Source: CALZIK01 sp945787635
GTDB taxonomy: Bacteria; Acidobacteriota; Thermoanaerobaculia; Multivoradales; JAHEKO01
Length of the DNA: 64,000 nucleotides
Assembly (NCBI GenBank): GCA_947259725.1
Contig: CAMYNM010000017.1
Span: 1 to 64,000 of the forward strand
Direction: 5' to 3'
Below, piece after piece: positions 1-8,517 of this stretch. Position numbers and translations under genes: made by a program. Position 1 is the stretch's first letter, and every line of letters begins with the position of its first letter. The notes beneath the pieces are model-generated. The model saw nothing but the letters and a program-made list of their open reading frames with translations, was not told the DNA's origin and did not search any database.

Positions 1-1538
1 TCGTTCCAGGCGAAGCCGTCGTTCCAGGCGAAGCCGTCGTTCCAGGCGAAGGCATCGCTCCAGAGAAAGCCGTCGTTCCAGGCAAAACCGTCGTTCCAAG
101 CGAAGCCGTCACCATCGAGCCCGCGCAGGTAGTAGGTGCCGTCTGGAGCACGGTCGGCGCGACCGCTGAAGTGCTGAAGGCCCGCGAGGTCAGCCTCGAG
201 GTCCAACCCCTGATTGGCGCAGCCGGATGCCGTGCCGTAGACGGCGTCGTAGGCATGGACCAATCCCGCCCCTTGCTGGAAGACGCTGTAGGCCAGACTC
301 CCGTCTGGTCTTACTGCCGGCCGAGCTGTGGCCATCAAGCGGCACTTGACCTCGTCAGGAGTCAGACTCGGTTCCGCTTGGATCATGAGCGCGGCGATGC
401 CACTGACCACGGCCGCCGACTGAGACGTGCCCGACATGTAGAAGAGCTTCTTGTCCGAAGAGGCGTACTCGGGGTGCGCCATCGCGATCTGATGGGTCTT
501 TCCGTTCATGATGCCCAGCAAGTGGCCGCCCGGTGCGACAAGCTCGGGCTTGACGAAGCCCTCGACCGTGGGGCCCGCCGCCGAGAACGACGTCAAGAAA
601 TCATCTTCGAGGTTGTCCTCGGTGACGGCATCGGACATCGCACCGACCGTGATGATGTAGGGAACATTCCCGGGAACACCGATCGTCATGGGATCCGGAC
701 CCGTGTTGCCGGCCGAGGCTACGACGACGATCCCTGCGTGCCAGGCGGCCATGACCGCCTGGTTCAGTGGATCGTCCCAGTAGTGTGACCGAGGCGGTGC
801 GCTGAACGAGAGGTTGAGCACCCGGATGTCGTGGGCGAACCTGTTGGCGACGACCCAGTCGAGGCCTCGGATCACGTCAGCGTAGGTGCCGCTGCTATCA
901 GCACCGAAAGCCTGCACCTCCACCAGGTTGACCATCGGAGCGATCCCGTGGGGCTTCCCGTTGTCGGACATCGTGCTGCTCGCGATGATGCTGGCGACAT
1001 GGGTGCCGTGCCCGCTCTCGTCGACCAGCGTCTCTTCTCGGTCGGTGAGCGCGTTGTACTGTGCCGATAGCCTGAAACGGTTGTTGGGGTCCTTGGTCAG
1101 TGACTTGTACTCGCTCCATAGGCCGGTGTCGATCACCGCCACGGTGACGCCCGAGCCGTCAAGGCCCTGCTCGAAGAGTTGCGAGACGCCGACCACGCTG
1201 CGGTACGCTGTATCCGGCACGGAGCCGCCATTGGTCCGCACCCGCCCGTTCGTGTAGATGCGCCGAACGCTCCGGTCACCAGCGAGCGTGTCGCGCTGGA
1301 AGGTCGTGAGCTCGGCAGCCACGGCATGAATAACCGTCAGCTCGTGACTCACGGTGCCACCCACCTCTTCCACGAGCCGGGTCAAAGCCTCGACATCCGC
1401 GCCCTGAACGATGAAGCTCGCCGTTCGAGAAGGTTCTTCAACGTGGTTGGAAGCAGGCGAGAGCGATGTCCCGGCAAGAGCCAGGACGGCGACGGCCACT
1501 GCGGCCACTACGTCCAATGCGTTCTGGTTTAGCTTCAT
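1..1538 (-). CDS. Secreted subtilisin-like (S8) serine protease, 3' end missing
   Basis: This gene runs off the left edge, so its C-terminus is not seen. The ATG at 1538 begins a short signal-like hydrophobic stretch (residues 8-23). An inhibitor I9-like propeptide region follows at about residues 38-95. The S8 catalytic domain comes next, with Asp137 in AVIDTG, His177 in SGHGTH and Ser372 in SGTSQSAA. The oxyanion-region Asn lies in ASAGNTGPDP near residue 278. The triad is therefore complete and the enzyme is probably active outside the cytoplasm. After the catalytic domain the chain enters six tandem hexapeptides rich in Phe, Trp, Asn and Asp. The gene is transcribed away from the CoA ligase at 1885, and no substrate can be assigned. 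Confidence 0.93.
   Translation of the reverse strand, partial: MKLNQNALDVVAAVAVAVLALAGTSLSPASNHVEEPSRTASFIVQGADVEALTRLVEEVGGTVSHELTVIHAVAAELTTFQRDTLAGDRSVRRIYTNGRVRTNGGSVPDTAYRSVVGVSQLFEQGLDGSGVTVAVIDTGLWSEYKSLTKDPNNRFRLSAQYNALTDREETLVDESGHGTHVASIIASSTMSDNGKPHGIAPMVNLVEVQAFGADSSGTYADVIRGLDWVVANRFAHDIRVLNLSFSAPPRSHYWDDPLNQAVMAAWHAGIVVVASAGNTGPDPMTIGVPGNVPYIITVGAMSDAVTEDNLEDDFLTSFSAAGPTVEGFVKPELVAPGGHLLGIMNGKTHQIAMAHPEYASSDKKLFYMSGTSQSAAVVSGIAALMIQAEPSLTPDEVKCRLMATARPAVRPDGSLAYSVFQQGAGLVHAYDAVYGTASGCANQGLDLEADLAGLQHFSGRADRAPDGTYYLRGLDGDGFAWNDGFAWNDGFLWSDAFAWNDGFAWNDGFAWN
3..110 (-). repeat. Six tandem 18-bp repeats coding DGFAWN-type hexapeptides
   Basis: Six consecutive 18-bp units lie in frame within the protease gene. 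Read on the minus strand, each codes Asp-Gly/Ala-Phe-Ala/Leu-Trp-Asn/Ser. The leftmost units are nearly identical and the array continues to the window edge, so the true copy number is unknown. Conservation of the aromatic positions, with changes mostly at Asn/Ser and Gly/Ala, suggests that the protein repeat is under selection. Confidence 0.9.
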
Positions 1539-1884
1539 GTGGCCTCTCGCTTTCTTTGGTGCATCGGTCGTCTCGTTTCCATCGCGAAACCAATCAATCG
1601 CTTCATCAGAAGGGCAAGGTCGATGCCGCATGCGTATGTGCATACGCTCATCGATGGACGCGAACACGAGAGTGGATAAACGACTGTTCCTAAAGGAGAT
1701 GGCAGATCTCCAACCCAAAGACGTATCCGGTGCCCCACCCGAATGAACGGCTTCCAGGGAGCAGGGAGTTCTTCCCTGCCCGGGAGAGTGAACCGGGAAG
1801 AATGGGAGGGTTGGCTCTCTGCGGGTCTCCGGAAAGAACGGGTATTTGGATCACGGGGACCGGAACCGCTAGGCTAGCCACGCG
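1539..1884. other. Divergent intergenic region between protease and CoA ligase
   Basis: These 346 bp separate two divergently transcribed genes and must hold both promoters. I see no convincing gene. Visible structure includes a 16-bp inverted repeat at 1632-1647 (GCGTAT, 4-nt spacer, ATACGC) that could be an operator. There is also a hairpin at 1761-1779 with a 7-bp stem (GCAGGGA/TCCCTGC) and a 5-nt loop, about 105 bp upstream of the ligase start. The middle of the region is less GC-rich than its flanks. No clear -35/-10 pair can be named with confidence. Confidence 0.55.
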
Positions 1885-3465
1885 ATGGTGTTTCAGCCGC
1901 CCGAGGTCTTCAACATCGCCGGCCACTTCCTCGACGATCGGGTGAAGGAAGGCGGCGGCGAGCGCGTCGCCCTGCGAACGAGCCAGGGGAGTCTCACCTA
2001 CCGCGAGGTCCGAGCGCTTGCCAACCGGTTCGCCCAGGCGCTCCGCGAGCTTGGCGTGCGCCGCGAGGAACGGGTCCTCATCGCGCTCCGGGACAGCCCG
2101 GAGTTCGTGGGCGCGCTCTTCGGCGTCCTCAAGATCGGAGCCGTTGTCGTGATGGTCAACCCCGATCTCGAGCCGGACAACCTGGCGATGCTGCTCGATT
2201 ACAGCCGGGCCACCTGCGCGATCGTGGACGGCGCGGTGGTCGGAGCCTTCGAGGACGCGGCGGCCAGCGCGCGAGAGGCCTCGCCGAAGCTGCTCGTCGT
2301 GGGCGACGACGCCACCGGGCATGTGTCGTTCGCCGCCCTCGCGGGCGAGCGCGACGGCGAGATCGAGAACGCCGCCACGCACCCGGACGACCCGGCGATC
2401 TGGCTCTTCTCCGGTGGCACGACCGGCCGCCCGAAGGCCGTCGTCCAGACCCATCGATCGTTCGCCAACACCACCGAGTGCTACGCCAAGCGAGCGCTCG
2501 GCTACCGCGAATCCGACATCACTCTTTCGGTGCCTAAGCTCTTCTTCGGCTACGCAACCGGCTCGAATCTCTTCTTTCCGTTCTCGGTGGGTGCCTCCGC
2601 GGTGCTGTTTCCGGAGCGCCCCACGGCCGAGGTGCTATTCGAGCTGATCGAAACGCACCGCCCGAGCATCTTGATCAACGTACCGACCATGGTCAACCAA
2701 ATGGTCAATCACCCCGAGGCCTCCCGGCAAGACTTCTCGTCGCTGCGTTTCGCGACCTCGGCCGGCGAGGCGCTCCCCGCTCCGCTTTACCGGCGCTGGA
2801 AGGACACCATCGGCGTCGAGCTTCTGGACGGCCTCGGCACCGCCGAGATGTGGCACATCTTCGTCAGCAACACGCCGGGCGCGGTCAAGCCCGGGACCCT
2901 CGGCCGGGTCGTGCCCGGCTTCGAGGTCAAGGTCTGCGACGGCGACGGCAACGAAGTGCCGGACGGCGAGGTCGGGCGCCTCTGGGTGCGCGGGGACTCG
3001 CGCGCGATCGGCTACTGGCAGAACCTGGCAAAGACCGCACAGGCGTTCCGCGGCGAGTGGTTCGTCGGCGGCGATCTCGTCCAGCGCGACGCCGACGGCT
3101 ACGTGACCTACTGCGGCCGCGGCGACGACGTGTTGAAGGTCGGCGGCAAGTGGCTGGCGCCCCAGGAGGTCGAAAGCTGCCTGATGCGACATCCCGCGGT
3201 CGAGGAATGCGCGGTCGTCGGCGTCACGGACGGTAGCGGCCTGACCAAGCCCGTCGCGTTCGTGGTCCCAAAGGACGACTGGCAAAGCGCCGGCGACGGC
3301 GAGAGCCTCGAGGCAGCGCTCCAGGCTTTCGTCTTGGAGCACCTCCAGCCCTACAAGCATCCGCGCCAGGTCATCCTCGTCGACTCGTTCGCGCGAACGC
3401 ATCTGGGCAAGATCGACCGAGCGGCGCTCAAGACCCTGGCGGCGGAGTGGGTGGCGAGCGCATAG
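1885..3465 (+). CDS. abmG: Benzoate-CoA ligase family protein, probably 2-aminobenzoate-CoA ligase
   Basis: This 526-residue ANL-superfamily AMP-forming ligase should activate an aromatic acid to its CoA thioester using ATP. The P-loop SGGTTGRPK is at residues 176-184, and the adenine-binding DGLGTAEM at about 315-322. The hinge GRGDDVLKVGGKW starts near residue 412, and the catalytic Lys509 lies in THLGKIDRA. The N-terminus (FQPPEVFNIAGHFLDDR) and the length match benzoate-CoA ligases. The motifs alone do not settle the substrate. Anthranilate is inferred because the divergent gene block encodes a 2-aminobenzoyl-CoA monooxygenase/reductase and beta-oxidation enzymes. The stop codon overlaps the start of the methyltransferase gene. 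Benzoate or another amino- or hydroxybenzoate remains possible. Confidence 0.85.
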   Translation: MVFQPPEVFNIAGHFLDDRVKEGGGERVALRTSQGSLTYREVRALANRFAQALRELGVRREERVLIALRDSPEFVGALFGVLKIGAVVVMVNPDLEPDNLAMLLDYSRATCAIVDGAVVGAFEDAAASAREASPKLLVVGDDATGHVSFAALAGERDGEIENAATHPDDPAIWLFSGGTTGRPKAVVQTHRSFANTTECYAKRALGYRESDITLSVPKLFFGYATGSNLFFPFSVGASAVLFPERPTAEVLFELIETHRPSILINVPTMVNQMVNHPEASRQDFSSLRFATSAGEALPAPLYRRWKDTIGVELLDGLGTAEMWHIFVSNTPGAVKPGTLGRVVPGFEVKVCDGDGNEVPDGEVGRLWVRGDSRAIGYWQNLAKTAQAFRGEWFVGGDLVQRDADGYVTYCGRGDDVLKVGGKWLAPQEVESCLMRHPAVEECAVVGVTDGSGLTKPVAFVVPKDDWQSAGDGESLEAALQAFVLEHLQPYKHPRQVILVDSFARTHLGKIDRAALKTLAAEWVASA

Positions 3466-4355
3466 TGCGAGACTCGCGGGACGACGTCGTCGATCGTTTC
3501 GGTTTCCTCGATCGGCCGCTCGAAGAGAGCTTCGGTATCACGGCTTTGCTGGATTCGCGTGAGGTCCCCGGTGACGATGTCGGGCTACGGTTCTACTTCG
3601 AAGTCCTGGGCCTGGAGCACCTGCACTACGGCCTCTGGGATCCGTCCGATCCGCGCACCCTGGCCGGGCTCATGCGGGCTCAGGAGCGCTACCTCGACCG
3701 CCTGCTCGAGCTGATTCCAGGCGGCGTCACGCGCATCCTCGACGTCGGCTGCGGCGCGGGAGGCAACGCCCGCAGGCTCCTGGAGCGGGGCTACGAGGTC
3801 GAGGGCCTCTCGCCCGACGCCTCCCACGGCGAGCGCTTCCGCGCGGCCACCGGCGCCCGCTTTCATCGGGCGAAGTTCGAGGACTTCGCCGCCGAGCGAC
3901 GCTACGACCTGATTCTGATGAGCGAATCGGCGCAATACGTGCCCCTCGATCGATTGTTTCCGTCGGTCGAGTCGGCCCTGGCGCCGGGTGGCCAACTCGT
4001 TCTGAGCGACTACTTCGTGCTCGAGCGCGACGGCAGCTACGTCACCCGAAGCGGGCACGTCCATTCCGAGTTCCTCGCCGCCATCGAGGCCGGCGGCTTC
4101 GAGATCGAAGAGCAGGAGGATGTCACCGACCGCGCCGCTCCCAGCCTCGATCTCGCGTGCCAACTGCTCGAGCAGTACTTCTTTCCGTCGGTCCGGCTGG
4201 GTTTGCTGCGGGGAGCGCAGAAGAAGCCCCGGATCACGCGGTTCATCGCCCGACTGCTGCGTAAGCGCCTGCGAAAGCTCAGCCGCCGGCTCGAGAACCT
4301 CGACAGCGATTTGTTTCGGCGACAGAAACGCTATCTCTTCTATCGCCTACGCTAG
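3447..4355 (+). CDS. SAM-dependent class I methyltransferase
   Basis: Methyltransferase of about 300 residues and unknown substrate. SAM-binding motif I (ILDVGCGAGG) is at residues 97-106, followed by an acidic motif II region (VEGLSPDA) and a motif IV/post-I region around LILMSESAQY. The last 50 residues are strongly basic (repeated Arg/Lys around RLLRKRLRKLSRR), which may bind membrane or nucleic acid. Two GTG starts are possible. The one at 3447 overlaps the ligase end by 19 bp. The one at 3465 shares one base with the ligase stop (TAGTG) and would give stop-start coupling. Either way the gene is translated with the CoA ligase, which hints at a role with the same aromatic or CoA metabolites, but no reaction can be named. 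Confidence 0.85.
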   Translation: MGGERIVRDSRDDVVDRFGFLDRPLEESFGITALLDSREVPGDDVGLRFYFEVLGLEHLHYGLWDPSDPRTLAGLMRAQERYLDRLLELIPGGVTRILDVGCGAGGNARRLLERGYEVEGLSPDASHGERFRAATGARFHRAKFEDFAAERRYDLILMSESAQYVPLDRLFPSVESALAPGGQLVLSDYFVLERDGSYVTRSGHVHSEFLAAIEAGGFEIEEQEDVTDRAAPSLDLACQLLEQYFFPSVRLGLLRGAQKKPRITRFIARLLRKRLRKLSRRLENLDSDLFRRQKRYLFYRLR

Positions 4356-4391
4356 CCGGCTCCCCCGGCTGCGATACCTCCGGCCGGCTAG
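4352..4391. terminator. Inverted repeat between convergent genes, bidirectional terminator candidate
   Basis: An 8-bp perfect inverted repeat (CTAGCCGG at 4352-4359, CCGGCTAG at 4384-4391) spans the stop codons of two convergent genes. An alternative tighter hairpin pairs AGCCGG at 4354-4359 with CCGGCT at 4365-4370 around a 5-nt loop. No long T-run follows, so termination efficiency is uncertain. Confidence 0.5.
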
Positions 4392-6010
4392 ACGCCGCCG
4401 GTGTTCGACACCAACAGGACTCTCCGGCGCGCGAGCACGGTTTCGTGGATCGTGCGCATGCGCTCCCGCAGCGCCTCGGGTAGCTCGGCCAAGCGGTTGC
4501 CGTTGACGAGGGCGTAGGTCAGCTCGGGAGCGGCAAGGTACTCGGCAAGCTCCTCCGGGTCGTCGGTCTCGAGCGTGTAGACGCCATCGGAGTAGTAGGC
4601 AAAGTGCTCGGGGAGGTTGGCCAGACCGAAGCAGATCACCTGGCGCCCCGCCTCCCGCGCGTCCCGGGTCTCTTCCTTCATCACGTAAGTGAAGGCCCGG
4701 GCCGATTTGACCGGCTCGTAGACCGGCCAGACCACGCTGCCGATGAAGAGATAGAGCACCGCGAATCCGGTGACCGTCGCGAGCATCGAGCGGGGAATCG
4801 ACCCGCGCAGGGCGAACGCGAAGGCACCGATACCGGTCGCCACCACAATCGCGCCGAAGGCGTAACCGATCCATTCGGGAACGAAGGGCACCTGGAGTCT
4901 CGCCGTCGGCGAATAGAGCCCGACGCCGACGAGAAGCGTTCCCAGGATCATCTGGCCGAGGCTTCCCCATCGCGGCGAAAGGCCCTCTACCCACTCGCCG
5001 AGCTCCTCCTTCCAACCTCCCAGCGCCGCACCGAAAGCGGCGATCATCACCGCGAAGGCTGGAAAGGCGGGCAGCACGTAGAGCTCGCGCTTCTCGGTCG
5101 AGATCGAGAAAAAGAGCACCACGAAGCAGGCGACGGTCAGAAAGAACCGGTCCGGGGTGGTACGGCGCCGCCAAGCCAGCAACAGGGCTCCCGGTGCGAG
5201 GAACGTCCAGGGCATCAGGATGGCCGGCAGTACCTCGGCGTAGTACCAGGGAGGCTGCTTGTGATGGTAGCCGTGGATGCCTCTCTCGATGAAGTGCTCC
5301 TTGAGCGCTCCCCAGACCGAGTACTCGCCGCCGCCGCCGACAGTCGCGAACACGATCCAGGCGGTGATGATACCGGCGAAGATCGCCAACGACGGCCAGG
5401 GCGTGATCCTGCGGATGCCGCCAAGATCGCGATCGCCGGCCAGAACCGCGAGGGTGATCCCGAGCGGCAGAAGCACACCGACCGGGCCCTTGCCGAGGAC
5501 CGCCAGAGCCATGGCCGCCCAGAAGATGATTCCCGCTCGCCGGCTCGAAAGTTCGCCCGACCGGTACAGGGCGAATGAGCCCAGCGCGCACCAGATCAGA
5601 AAGCAAAGCACCGAGTCGGTCTGGCTCCAGCGGGCCTTTTCCCAGAACAAGTAGCTCGTGGCGAGCACGGTCCCGGCCAGCGCCGCGGTGCGCGTGCCGT
5701 AGAAGCGCCTGGCCAGAGCCATGGTGATCGTGAGCGTGCCGAGAGCGGCCAGCGCCGAGGGCAACCGCGCGGTCCAGGGGGTCACCGCTCCGAAGGGCAA
5801 CGACGCGAGCGCGATCAGCCAAAAGAAAAGGGGCGGCTTGTCGGTGCTGACGACACCGTTGACGTGCGGCACGGCCCACTTGCCGTCCACGATCATCTCC
5901 CGGGCGCCCTCGGCGAAATAGGGCTCGTCGGGCGCCCAGAGGTCGTGGCTGCCGAGCCAGCCCAGAAACAGCAAGGCTCCGAGGAGCAAGACCAGTCGTT
6001 GAGCCGTCAT
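4388..6010 (-). CDS. GT39/ArnT-like membrane glycosyltransferase
   Basis: This 540-residue polytopic protein belongs to the GT-C glycosyltransferases that use a polyprenyl-phosphate sugar donor. A first membrane helix (residues 6-20) is followed by the family's acidic motif, Asp28-Glu29 in APDEPYFAEGARE, at the expected periplasmic loop position. About ten further hydrophobic helices follow, then a soluble C-terminal region of about 100 residues. The ATG at 6010 overlaps the stop of asnB by 4 bp (ATGA). I prefer it over an upstream start inside asnB because the membrane helix and DE motif follow directly. The protein probably transfers a sugar to a lipid or protein on the periplasmic side. 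Neither donor nor acceptor is known. Confidence 0.85.
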   Translation of the reverse strand: MTAQRLVLLLGALLFLGWLGSHDLWAPDEPYFAEGAREMIVDGKWAVPHVNGVVSTDKPPLFFWLIALASLPFGAVTPWTARLPSALAALGTLTITMALARRFYGTRTAALAGTVLATSYLFWEKARWSQTDSVLCFLIWCALGSFALYRSGELSSRRAGIIFWAAMALAVLGKGPVGVLLPLGITLAVLAGDRDLGGIRRITPWPSLAIFAGIITAWIVFATVGGGGEYSVWGALKEHFIERGIHGYHHKQPPWYYAEVLPAILMPWTFLAPGALLLAWRRRTTPDRFFLTVACFVVLFFSISTEKRELYVLPAFPAFAVMIAAFGAALGGWKEELGEWVEGLSPRWGSLGQMILGTLLVGVGLYSPTARLQVPFVPEWIGYAFGAIVVATGIGAFAFALRGSIPRSMLATVTGFAVLYLFIGSVVWPVYEPVKSARAFTYVMKEETRDAREAGRQVICFGLANLPEHFAYYSDGVYTLETDDPEELAEYLAAPELTYALVNGNRLAELPEALRERMRTIHETVLARRRVLLVSNTGGV

Positions 6011-7971
6011 GACGCCAACCGGGAGGTCGTCTCGCCGGCGGAGCCGTCGAAGGTCAACGGTACGGCCGCGCCCGCACCGAAGATGCGGTCGCACCACAGA
6101 TCCAACGCCAGCAGGTTGAAAAGGGCCTTGCGGTGGTCAGCCTTGCGCGCAAGGTGCTCCTCTAGCAAGGCGTTGACGCCCACAGATGAGAACAGGCCCC
6201 TGGCGGCGACACGGTCGGGCGCGAATCGCTCGCGCAGATCATTGCCCAGGCCATGCAGAACCCAGCGCGAGAACGGGATATTGAAACCCCGCTTGCGTCG
6301 GCTCAAGACCTCCTTGGGCAGCCTTCCTCGCACGGTACGGCGCAGAATGGCTTTGGTGGTGAAGCCGGAGAGCTTGTGGCGCGAGGGGAGGCCGGCGACG
6401 AACTCTGCCAGTTCGTGATCGAGGAACGGAGCCCGCGCCTCGAGCGAGGCCAGCATGGTCGCCCGATCCACCTTGGTCAGGAGATCGTCTTGAAGATACA
6501 TGGTGAAGTCCATGTAGAGCAGTCGGGAGAGATCGTCCGGAAATTCGCGGCCGCAAAGTCGTTCCCGGGCCGAGGCGAAGGGGTCGTCGTCACGAAGGCC
6601 TTCGAGAAGGTCCTCGCTCAAGATGCGGCGCTGGAGATCGGGTCCTATGCTTCCAAACCAAATGTGGTGGCGCTCGACCAAGTCGCGCTCGGCGGCGATC
6701 GCGAAACGCTCGAGCAAGTAGCCCGGACCGACGTTGCCCATCTGGATCGGCATGATCTTCGCGGCCGAGCGCACCAGAGCACGGCGCAGCCCGGCCGGGA
6801 GCCTCCGATAGGCGTTCGTGACCTTGTGGCCCAGGTAGGTCGGATAGCCGGCAAAAAGCTCGTCCGCGCCCTCCCCCGAGAGCACGACCTTGACTCTCTC
6901 GCGCGCGTGCTGCGCCAGCAAGTGGGTGGGAATGATCGATGCATCGCCCAGGGGCTCGTCGAATCCCTCCCCCACCAGGGAGAGACCGGTCGCGAGGTCG
7001 TCTTCCGTGAGCACGAGTTGGTCGAAGTCGGCGTCGAAGAATCGCGCGGTCTCGCGGGCGAATCGGGATTCGTCAAAGCTCTGGTCTTGGTGCCCGAGCG
7101 AGAACGCCGGAACCCCGGGACCGACCTGCCTCGAGAGATACGCGAGCACGGTCGAAGAGTCGATTCCGCCCGAGAGAAACACTCCAATCGGCACGTCGCT
7201 TCGCCGCCGACGCGCGACCGCCCGATCGAGCAGCGAATCGAGCTCTTCGACCAGGTCGGCGCTCCCGCGATCGGCGAGCTGCGGATTGTCGAAATGCTCG
7301 GCCAGGTCCCAGTAGCAACGCACCGAGCTCCGGCCGTCATCGACCGTGAGCAGGTGCCCGGCCGGAAGCTTGCGAACCCCGGCAAGCGGGGTCAGCGGCG
7401 CGGGAAAGTAATCATGGACCAGGTAGCGCCGTAGCGCGATCGCGTCAACCGTGCAGGGAATCGAGGGATGCGCCACCAGGGCGCGAAGCTCGGACGCGAA
7501 CACGAATTCGTCCGGACCGTCGAAATAGAATAGCGGCTTCTCACCGGCGCGATCTCTGGCCAGTACCAAACGTCGCCGGCGGCTATCCCACAGGGAAAGC
7601 GCAAACATCCCGTTCAGGCGCTCGATGAAGTCGAGTCCGTGCTCTTCGTAGAGGTGCGGCAGCACTTCGGTATCGACCCCGGTCCGAAAGACATGACCCC
7701 GGCTCTCGAGCTCGCTCTTGAGCTCGTCGGAGTTGTAGATCTCGGCGTTGGCCTGGCACCAGACGGTCTGGTCCTCGTTGGCATACGGCTGCGACGGGCC
7801 GTCGGGGTCCATGATCGCCAGCCGACAGAAGCCAAACGAGCAGCCGTCCTTGTCGAGCTGCCCGATGCCGTCCGGCCCTCGGTGCACGAGAGTGCCCATC
7901 ATCTGCCGCACCACCTCGCTGCGAGGTCCGGCCGCAGAAGATCGGCCGACGCTACCTACGATTCCGCACAT
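6007..7971 (-). CDS. asnB: Asparagine synthase (glutamine-hydrolysing)
   Basis: This 654-residue enzyme has an N-terminal class II glutaminase domain. Nucleophile Cys2 follows the initiator Met, in MCGIVGSVG. The C-terminal synthetase domain has the ATP-pyrophosphatase loop SGGIDSS at about residue 266. The length is normal for bacterial AsnB-type proteins. It would make asparagine from aspartate, glutamine and ATP. Close homologues in surface-polysaccharide loci amidate sugar acids or amino acids, so its coupling by a 4-bp overlap to a GT39 glycosyltransferase makes a role in glycoconjugate modification equally plausible. A 102-bp gap separates it from the thioesterase gene upstream, so it may have its own promoter. 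Confidence 0.92.
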   Translation of the reverse strand: MCGIVGSVGRSSAAGPRSEVVRQMMGTLVHRGPDGIGQLDKDGCSFGFCRLAIMDPDGPSQPYANEDQTVWCQANAEIYNSDELKSELESRGHVFRTGVDTEVLPHLYEEHGLDFIERLNGMFALSLWDSRRRRLVLARDRAGEKPLFYFDGPDEFVFASELRALVAHPSIPCTVDAIALRRYLVHDYFPAPLTPLAGVRKLPAGHLLTVDDGRSSVRCYWDLAEHFDNPQLADRGSADLVEELDSLLDRAVARRRRSDVPIGVFLSGGIDSSTVLAYLSRQVGPGVPAFSLGHQDQSFDESRFARETARFFDADFDQLVLTEDDLATGLSLVGEGFDEPLGDASIIPTHLLAQHARERVKVVLSGEGADELFAGYPTYLGHKVTNAYRRLPAGLRRALVRSAAKIMPIQMGNVGPGYLLERFAIAAERDLVERHHIWFGSIGPDLQRRILSEDLLEGLRDDDPFASARERLCGREFPDDLSRLLYMDFTMYLQDDLLTKVDRATMLASLEARAPFLDHELAEFVAGLPSRHKLSGFTTKAILRRTVRGRLPKEVLSRRKRGFNIPFSRWVLHGLGNDLRERFAPDRVAARGLFSSVGVNALLEEHLARKADHRKALFNLLALDLWCDRIFGAGAAVPLTFDGSAGETTSRLAS

Positions 7972-8073
7972 GAAAAATTGATGGGGCCGTTCGAGGACGA
8001 GGGCGCCCTATTGTCGCAGCGCCGACCGGGGCAGGGCAAATCGAACGGTCATACGCTCGCTCGTGCAGGAGCC

Positions 8074-8505
8074 TCAGGACGCCGGCTCCTGGACCGCATG
8101 GTCGCTTCCCAGCCGGCGTCTCAGCCAATCGGGGAAGACCTGCTTTTCGAAGCTGTCGAGATCAGTGCATACCGTGATCTGGCGGCTTCGGGCGAGGGCC
8201 TCGGCCTCGCCGACCCGAAAGATGCCGTAGTTCCATTCGACCGACGTTCGGCCGATCTTCTTGATCTCCATCTCGATCTCGACCTCCTCGCCGTACTTGA
8301 GGGGATGGAGGAAATCGATCTCGATGTGGACGGTCGGAAACGCCAGCCGGTGCTCGAGCAAGAGGTCGTCGTAGTCGACCGACAGGACTTCGGAAAAGTA
8401 GTCCTCCATGCCGACGTGGCAGTAGTGCAGAAAGCGCGGAAAGTAGACGATGCCGGCAAGATCGACATCGCCGAAACGTACTTTGAGTCGGGTGCGGTGC
8501 TTCAT
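8074..8505 (-). CDS. 4-hydroxybenzoyl-CoA thioesterase-like hotdog thioesterase
   Basis: This 143-residue single hotdog-domain protein is of the 4HBT/YbgC type. The signature FGDVDLAGIVYFPRF places the predicted catalytic Asp at residue 15, matching the Asp of 4-hydroxybenzoyl-CoA thioesterases. It lies 12 bp downstream of the abmA-like gene in the same direction. The context suggests it hydrolyses an aromatic or alicyclic CoA ester of the anthranilate pathway, perhaps to free CoA from a dead-end intermediate. The exact substrate cannot be read from the sequence. Confidence 0.85.
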   Translation of the reverse strand: MKHRTRLKVRFGDVDLAGIVYFPRFLHYCHVGMEDYFSEVLSVDYDDLLLEHRLAFPTVHIEIDFLHPLKYGEEVEIEMEIKKIGRTSVEWNYGIFRVGEAEALARSRQITVCTDLDSFEKQVFPDWLRRRLGSDHAVQEPAS

Positions 8506-8517
8506 CAGGGCTCGAGT

